Assembly (NCBI GenBank): GCA_964588175.1
Contig: CAZPNW010000075.1
Span: 1-10,897, forward strand
Length of the DNA: 10,897 nt
From: JBAZTA01 sp964588175
GTDB taxonomy: Bacteria > Omnitrophota > Gorgyraeia > Gygaellales > Profunditerraquicolaceae
Reading direction: 5' to 3'
Part shown: piece after piece, positions 6,918 to 10,897 of the stretch
How the letters are laid out: every line of letters begins with the position of its first letter
Position numbering within the stretch: position 1 is the first letter of the stretch
Made by a program: the position numbers and the translations under genes
Notes under the pieces: generated by a model
The model's input: the letters and a program-made list of their open reading frames with translations, nothing else
Told to the model about the DNA's origin: nothing
Database searches by the model: none

Positions 6918-8099
6918 TTATCTTTTATACGGCATCGCCCACAATTTAATAAAGCCTTCCGCTAACTTTTGGTTGAATTTATCATCTTTTCCATAGGTGC
7001 TGAGCTCTTTTTTGTATAGGGAATGCGCTGATCTCCTGCCTACCGCGACACAAGTCCCCTTTGATAACTTTAATTTTATCGTTCCGGATACATATTTCTG
7101 GCTGGCATTCATAAAGCCGTCTAAAGATTCTTTTAAATGAGAATACCATAAGCCGTAATATATAAGCTCAGAATATTTAAGCGAGATCATTTCTTTATAG
7201 TGCGCTAATTCCCGGTCAAGGACCAGGCTTTCTAATTCCCGGTGAGCGGTATAAAGGATCGTCCCCGCGGGAGCTTCATAGACTTCGCGGGATTTAATAC
7301 CCACGAGCCTGTTCTCTACCATATCATAGCGTCCGATACCATACTGGCCGCCGACCAGGTTTAATTCTTCGATTATCGATTTAAGCTTACCGGACTTGCC
7401 GTTGAGTTTCTTGGGTACCCCCTTCTCAAAGGTAATTTCTATGTATTTCGGGTATGTCGATCCCTGTGAAGGGCTTTTGGTTATCATATAGGCGTCTTCA
7501 GGAGGCTCTTGTTCCAGGTCTTCAAGAATACCTGCTTCAATACTGATGCCCCAGATATTCCTGTCGATACTATAGGGCTTCTTTTTGGTAACATCGATCG
7601 GGATATTGTTCGCCAGGGCATAATCGATCTCTTCTTCGCGCGACTTGAATTCCCATTCTCTTACCGGCGCTATGATCTCTATTTTCGGGTCTAATATCCC
7701 TATCGTAACTTCAAGCCTGACCTGGTCATTGCCTTTACCGGTGCATCCATGAGCGACAAACCCGGCTTTTTCCTTATGCGCTACCTCAACCAGGTATTTA
7801 GCGATCAGCGGCCTGCCCAGCGCGGTCGCCAATAAATATTTTCCTTCATATATCGCGTTCGCTTTAAGGGCAGGGACGATAAAATCATCGACGAATTCGT
7901 CCTGGAGGTCCTTTATGTATACTTTCGAAGCTCCCGCGGCGAGCGCGCGCGCTTCGATCTCTTCAAAATTCTCGCCTTTGCCTAATCCCTGGCCTAAATC
8001 AGCGACAAAACAAATGACTTCAAACTCCCTGTCACACAACCAGCGCACAATACAGGAAGTATCTAATCCGCCTGAATACGCTAAGACTACTTTTTTCAT
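6918..8099 (-). CDS. argG: Argininosuccinate synthase
   Basis: ArgG joins citrulline and aspartate with ATP to give argininosuccinate. The 393-residue protein is close to the usual 400. It begins with the N-type ATP pyrophosphatase loop AYSGGLDTS (7-15), followed by FVADLGQG (31-38), ATALGRPLIAKYLVE (91-105) and HGCTGKGNDQVRLE (117-130), all characteristic of this enzyme. SIEAGILEDLEQEPPEDAYMITKSP in the middle and GTCVAVGRRS near the C-terminus also fit. The ATG is the only start that keeps the conserved MKKVVLAYSGGLDTS. There is no good Shine-Dalgarno in front of it, which is odd in this otherwise well-marked operon. It is 66 bases downstream of argF and 259 bases upstream of argH. The function is secure. 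Confidence 0.97.
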   Translation of the reverse strand: MKKVVLAYSGGLDTSCIVRWLCDREFEVICFVADLGQGLGKGENFEEIEARALAAGASKVYIKDLQDEFVDDFIVPALKANAIYEGKYLLATALGRPLIAKYLVEVAHKEKAGFVAHGCTGKGNDQVRLEVTIGILDPKIEIIAPVREWEFKSREEEIDYALANNIPIDVTKKKPYSIDRNIWGISIEAGILEDLEQEPPEDAYMITKSPSQGSTYPKYIEITFEKGVPKKLNGKSGKLKSIIEELNLVGGQYGIGRYDMVENRLVGIKSREVYEAPAGTILYTAHRELESLVLDRELAHYKEMISLKYSELIYYGLWYSHLKESLDGFMNASQKYVSGTIKLKLSKGTCVAVGRRSAHSLYKKELSTYGKDDKFNQKLAEGFIKLWAMPYKR

Positions 8100-8111
8100 C
8101 TAGTTTTACGT

Positions 8112-8161
8112 TTTCAAGGAACATGCCTTTTAAAGTTTATTTAAGAAACATGTTGCCTTAT
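8112..8161. repeat. Imperfect direct repeat in the argF-argG gap
   Basis: Two similar stretches lie 28 bases apart on the plus strand: ttcaaggaacatg followed by ccttt (from about 8113), and tttaagaaacatg followed by ttgcctta (8140-8160). They differ at a few bases and by a three-base indel. The 66-base gap is AT-rich and carries no Shine-Dalgarno close to the argG ATG. Whether the repeat is regulatory or a relic of a local duplication cannot be decided. Confidence 0.4.
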
Positions 8162-8165
8162 ACGC

Positions 8166-9080
8166 CTACGTTAAAAGTTTAATTAAGATCGCTTTCTGAA
8201 CATGGAGCCTGTTTTCAGCCTGGTCGAAAACCACGGAATTTTTACTATTAATGACTCCATCCGTAATTTCATCTCCTCGATGAGCAGGCAGGCAATGCAT
8301 AATAATAACGTTCTTCTGAGCCAATGCAACAAGGCCCTGGTTGATCTGGAATTCAGCGAATATTTTCTTTCTTTGCGCTGATTCTTGCTCCTGCCCCATA
8401 CTGGCCCATACATCGGTGTATATCACATCAGCCCCGCGGACAGCTTTTTGAGGAGCAGTGAATAATTCTATCGACGCGCCTGTTTCTTTCGCAAAGGCCC
8501 GGGATTGTTTGACAACAGCAGGGTCGGGTTCATATCCGGCAGGCGCGGCAATGCGCAGATTAAGCCCGACCTTGGAACAGGAATGGAGCAAAGAATGGCA
8601 CACATTATTCCCGTCGCCGATATATGCCATCGTTACATTCTTATATTTGCCTGTTTTCTCTTTGACCGTAAAGATATCGGTCAATCCCTGGCATGGATGA
8701 AGCAGTTCGGATAACCCGTTGATAACGGGGACGGTTGCATGCTCAGCCATATCAATAACGTTTTTGTGGGCAAAGGTGCGCAAAACAATGGCGTTGACAT
8801 ACCTGCTCAAGGTTTTTGCGACATCGTGTATAGTTTCTCTCACTCCTAATTTAATATGCTCCGGGCCCAGGTATATAGAATTACCGCCGAGTTGATACAT
8901 GCCGACTTGAAAAGAGACATACGTGCGGTTTGAGGGCTTCTCAAAGATCAAGGCCAGTGTCTTTCCTTTCAAAACCTGCGTATAATCCTGGGGCCGTTTT
9001 TTTATATCAGCGGCTAACAATAAAATGTCCGTGATTTGTTTCTTGTTCAGATCTGCTATGGTAATAAAATCTTTTTTCAT
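8166..9080 (-). CDS. argF: Ornithine carbamoyltransferase
   Basis: ArgF transfers the carbamoyl group to ornithine, giving citrulline. The 304-residue protein has the two-domain carbamoyltransferase layout and normal length. The carbamoyl-phosphate loop reads FEKPSNRTYVSFQVGMYQLGG (46-66), then LSRYVNAIVLRTF (91-103), HPCQGLTD (128-135), the ornithine-side loop DVWASMGQE (223-231) and HCLPAHRGDEITD (262-274). The loop is unusual: the common S-T-R-T-R is S50-N-R-T-Tyr54, and the following SFEVG is SFQVG. The codons (TAT and CAA) show this directly. The SMG and HCLPAHRG motifs favour ornithine over acetyl- or succinyl-ornithine as substrate, and the arg neighbourhood agrees. AAAGG five to six bases before the ATG marks the start, nine bases after argD. 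Confidence 0.94.
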   Translation of the reverse strand: MKKDFITIADLNKKQITDILLLAADIKKRPQDYTQVLKGKTLALIFEKPSNRTYVSFQVGMYQLGGNSIYLGPEHIKLGVRETIHDVAKTLSRYVNAIVLRTFAHKNVIDMAEHATVPVINGLSELLHPCQGLTDIFTVKEKTGKYKNVTMAYIGDGNNVCHSLLHSCSKVGLNLRIAAPAGYEPDPAVVKQSRAFAKETGASIELFTAPQKAVRGADVIYTDVWASMGQEQESAQRKKIFAEFQINQGLVALAQKNVIIMHCLPAHRGDEITDGVINSKNSVVFDQAENRLHVQKAILIKLLT

Positions 9081-9089
9081 GCGTGCCTT

Positions 9090-10325
9090 TTAGTTTAAAG
9101 TTTTTAATACAGAACTAAGTATATAGACCGCTTTGTCGATCTCTTTCTTGGTAACATTCAACGCGGGCATAAGGCGTAAAACAGTATCGTGGGTGCAATT
9201 GATCAATAGTTTTTTCTTTAAACATCCATCAACGACGCTTCTGCCTTCCCGGGAAAGCTCTATCCCCCACATTAATCCTATTCCCCGGACCTCTTTGATC
9301 GCCGGGTATGCGCTTTTTAATTCGAGCAATCCCTGGTGAAGGTAATCTCCCATTTTTACGGTATTTTGCAGTAATTTTTCTTTTTTCAAGGCAGTTAATA
9401 CAGCCAGTGCCGCTTTACAAATAACCGCGCCTCCTCCAAAAGTGGAAGCGTGCGTTCCTGCGGTCAAACAGTCGGCAACGGACTTTTTAACCATCATAAC
9501 ACCGATAGGAAAACCACCTCCCAAAGCCTTTGCTAAAGTCACCACATCGGGAACGATGTTGTAATGCTGATAGGCGAACATCTTTCCTGTGCGCCCTATA
9601 CCGGTTTGAACCTCATCAATGATCAATAAAAGCTTATGTTCATCGCAGAGTTTCCTCAAACCGCCGATAAAATGCTTTTCAGCGATATTGATGCCTCCTT
9701 CTCCTTGAATGAGCTCAAGCATGATGCCGACCGTATGGGCAGTTAAGGCATTCTTAACCGCGGCAAGATCATTATAAAGGACTGTTTTAAAACCTCCGGG
9801 GAGCGGGGCGAAGCCTTCCTGATATTTGGGTTGTCCTGTCGCTGCCAGGGCACCCAGGGTCCTTCCATGAAAAGAATTTTTAAAAGTAATGATCTCATAT
9901 CTTCCCCGTCCGACGGTATTACTCAGGCCGTCTTCGCCTGAGGCGGCAGGTGAGGCCGCAGCTCCATATTTGCGGCTGAACTTTATCGCGGCTTCATTGG
10001 CTTCTGCCCCGGAATTACAGAAAAACACCTTATACGGGTGTTGCGTGAGCAGATTCAGCTCTTTGGCTAATTTTGCCTGCGGGAGCGTGTAATAATTATT
10101 CGGTACAAATATAAGTTTAGCGACCTGGTCACGTACCGCAGACATCACTTTGGGATGGCAATGCCCGAGGTTGCAAACTCCCCATCCCGGGAAAAAATCA
10201 AGATAAGAATCATTATGAATATCCCAGAGCCGGGAACCTTTCCCTTTCACGAAGACTAACGGCGTCTTAGTATACGTCGGCATTATACAGTCTTTATACG
10301 TATCAAATATTTCTTCGATCTTCAT
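9090..10325 (-). CDS. argD: Acetylornithine aminotransferase with an in-frame insertion
   Basis: ArgD is a class-III PLP aminotransferase making N-acetylornithine from N-acetylglutamate semialdehyde; homologues can also act as DapC in the succinylase lysine route. Landmarks of the 411-residue protein are FPGWGVCNLGHCHP (45-58), NSGAEANEAAIK (104-115), NSFHGRTLGALAATGQPKYQ (150-169), LIIDEVQTGIGRTG (234-247) with the PLP-ring Asp237, the Schiff-base Lys266 in TLAKALGGG, and HASTFGGG (292-299). Residues about 122-141 (AAASPAASGEDGLSNTVGRG) are extra relative to the usual RKYG-to-YEIITF spacing. They coincide with a GC-rich hairpin segment in the DNA. The ATG directly follows the argB TAA (TAAATG) and has no strong Shine-Dalgarno, so coupling to argB is likely. 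Confidence 0.96.
   Translation of the reverse strand: MKIEEIFDTYKDCIMPTYTKTPLVFVKGKGSRLWDIHNDSYLDFFPGWGVCNLGHCHPKVMSAVRDQVAKLIFVPNNYYTLPQAKLAKELNLLTQHPYKVFFCNSGAEANEAAIKFSRKYGAAASPAASGEDGLSNTVGRGRYEIITFKNSFHGRTLGALAATGQPKYQEGFAPLPGGFKTVLYNDLAAVKNALTAHTVGIMLELIQGEGGINIAEKHFIGGLRKLCDEHKLLLIIDEVQTGIGRTGKMFAYQHYNIVPDVVTLAKALGGGFPIGVMMVKKSVADCLTAGTHASTFGGGAVICKAALAVLTALKKEKLLQNTVKMGDYLHQGLLELKSAYPAIKEVRGIGLMWGIELSREGRSVVDGCLKKKLLINCTHDTVLRLMPALNVTKKEIDKAVYILSSVLKTLN
9903..9962. repeat. GC-rich palindromic insert within argD
   Basis: This 60-base segment encodes the extra residues 122-141 of ArgD and is richer in GC and in symmetry than the flanking coding DNA. CTCAGGC (9922-9928) pairs with GCCTGAG (9936-9942) across a 7-base loop. 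GCGGC (9943-9947) pairs with GCCGC (9955-9959) across another 7-base loop. An alternative stem GACGG (9912-9916) with CCGTC (9928-9932) overlaps the first. Its length is a multiple of three and it has no stop in the argD frame. It resembles the palindromic repeats that insert in frame into genes in some bacteria. No second copy is in this window, so the repeat nature is inferred. Confidence 0.6.
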
Positions 10326-10897
10326 TTATTTAATGATCTCAGTTCCGATCCCCTGATCGGTGAACACCTCTAATAACAATGCGTGCGGTATGCGCGCATT
10401 AATAATATGCGTTTTTTTAACTCCGTTATTGAGCGCGCCGATACAGGCATCAACTTTAGGGATCATGCCTTTTTGAACGACCTTCTCATGGATAAGCCCT
10501 TGAGACTCTTCCCGCGTGAGCGTCGAAAGAAAAGAATTCGGGTCTTCGGGATTACGCATAATCCCTTTTACATCGGTGAGCAATACTAATTTCTCCGCTT
10601 TTAATGCCCAGGCGATATGCGAGGCTGCCTCATCAGCGTTCACATTATACGTAAGAGAGTCGTTTCCCACGCCCATCGGGAGAATGACCACAATAGAATC
10701 AGACCTTAATTCATCAAGGACGGCCTGGGTATTGATGCCTATAATATTGCCGACAAGGCCGAGATCGATCTTAGCTTTCTTTTTCTCGGTGAGGATCAAT
10801 TTATTGTTCTTGCCGTTCAATCCGGCTGCTTTTCCCCCTAACTCTGCGATCTCGGAAACGATTTGGTCATTGAGCTTTTGTAATTCTTCTTCTACTA
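10326..10897 (-). CDS. argB: Acetylglutamate kinase, 5' part beyond window edge
   Basis: ArgB phosphorylates N-acetylglutamate, usually the controlled step of arginine synthesis. About 190 C-terminal codons are visible and the frame stays open to base 10897. Since the family is about 290-300 residues, roughly 100 N-terminal residues are missing, including the first glycine-rich loop. A TTG at 10818-10820 is internal and not the start. Recognisable parts are ELGGKAAGLNGKN, DLGLVGNI, the NVNADEAASHIAWALKAEKLVLLTDVKGIM stretch of the ATP-binding lobe, GMIPKVDACIGALNNGV and the tail HIINARIPHALLLEVFTDQGIGTEI. That tail matches the C-terminal signature associated with arginine-inhibited acetylglutamate kinases. 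The enzyme therefore may be feedback-regulated, though the N-terminal helix that would confirm it is off the edge. The gene abuts argD. Confidence 0.96.
   Translation of the reverse strand, partial: VEEELQKLNDQIVSEIAELGGKAAGLNGKNNKLILTEKKKAKIDLGLVGNIIGINTQAVLDELRSDSIVVILPMGVGNDSLTYNVNADEAASHIAWALKAEKLVLLTDVKGIMRNPEDPNSFLSTLTREESQGLIHEKVVQKGMIPKVDACIGALNNGVKKTHIINARIPHALLLEVFTDQGIGTEIIK

Noticed and set aside
8030..8124. Out-of-frame ATG at 8122-8124 as an arginine leader peptide before argG
   Set aside because: The frame does contain a few arginines, but only because it reads argG out of frame. There is no attenuator hairpin with a U-run, and the Shine-Dalgarno-like AAAGG is too close to the ATG.
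8166..9080. argF as acetylornithine or succinylornithine carbamoyltransferase
   Set aside because: The PSNRT loop made me consider it, but the DxxxSMG and HCLPAHRGDE motifs are those of ornithine carbamoyltransferases.

Overview
The window holds eleven genes, all on the minus strand, packed almost end to end. Read in transcription order (right to left) they are: argB (5' part missing), argD, argF, argG, argH, lysA, dapF, lemA, dapA, dapB and an M42-family aminopeptidase (3' end missing). Ten of the eleven belong to recognisable bacterial families with intact core motifs. Nothing on the plus strand looks like a real gene. I see no promoter, riboswitch, tRNA, CRISPR array or IS element, and no convincing terminator, so the operon probably starts to the right of the window and runs out to the left.

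Right half (about 5291-10897) is the arginine block: N-acetylglutamate kinase, acetylornithine aminotransferase, ornithine carbamoyltransferase, argininosuccinate synthase and argininosuccinate lyase. This takes N-acetylglutamate to arginine, apart from the ArgC and ArgJ/ArgE steps, which are not in view. Left half (about 974-5273) is the diaminopimelate/lysine block: LysA, DapF, DapA and DapB, which feed lysine and peptidoglycan. A membrane-anchored LemA-family protein of unknown role sits between dapF and dapA. The M42 peptidase follows dapB.

Most junctions are short or overlapping: TAAATG at argB/argD, a 4-base ATGA overlap at lysA/dapF, and a lemA Shine-Dalgarno directly after the dapF stop. 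The exception is the 259-base argG/argH gap, which is filled by a degenerate 7-base-period repeat of about 200 bases. A short tract with the same period fills the dapA/dapB gap. A third non-coding-like element lies inside a gene: argD carries about 20 extra residues encoded by a GC-rich, hairpin-forming segment that looks like a palindromic repeat inserted in frame.

The organism is a bacterium with meso-DAP lysine synthesis, moderate GC and a large arg-lys supercluster. Gene order and the style of the proteins remind me of uncultured Candidatus Omnitrophota (OP3) or a related lineage. That is an impression, not something the window proves. The genes are ordinary housekeeping biosynthesis; the unusual material is the repeats, the lemA placement and a few active-site variants.
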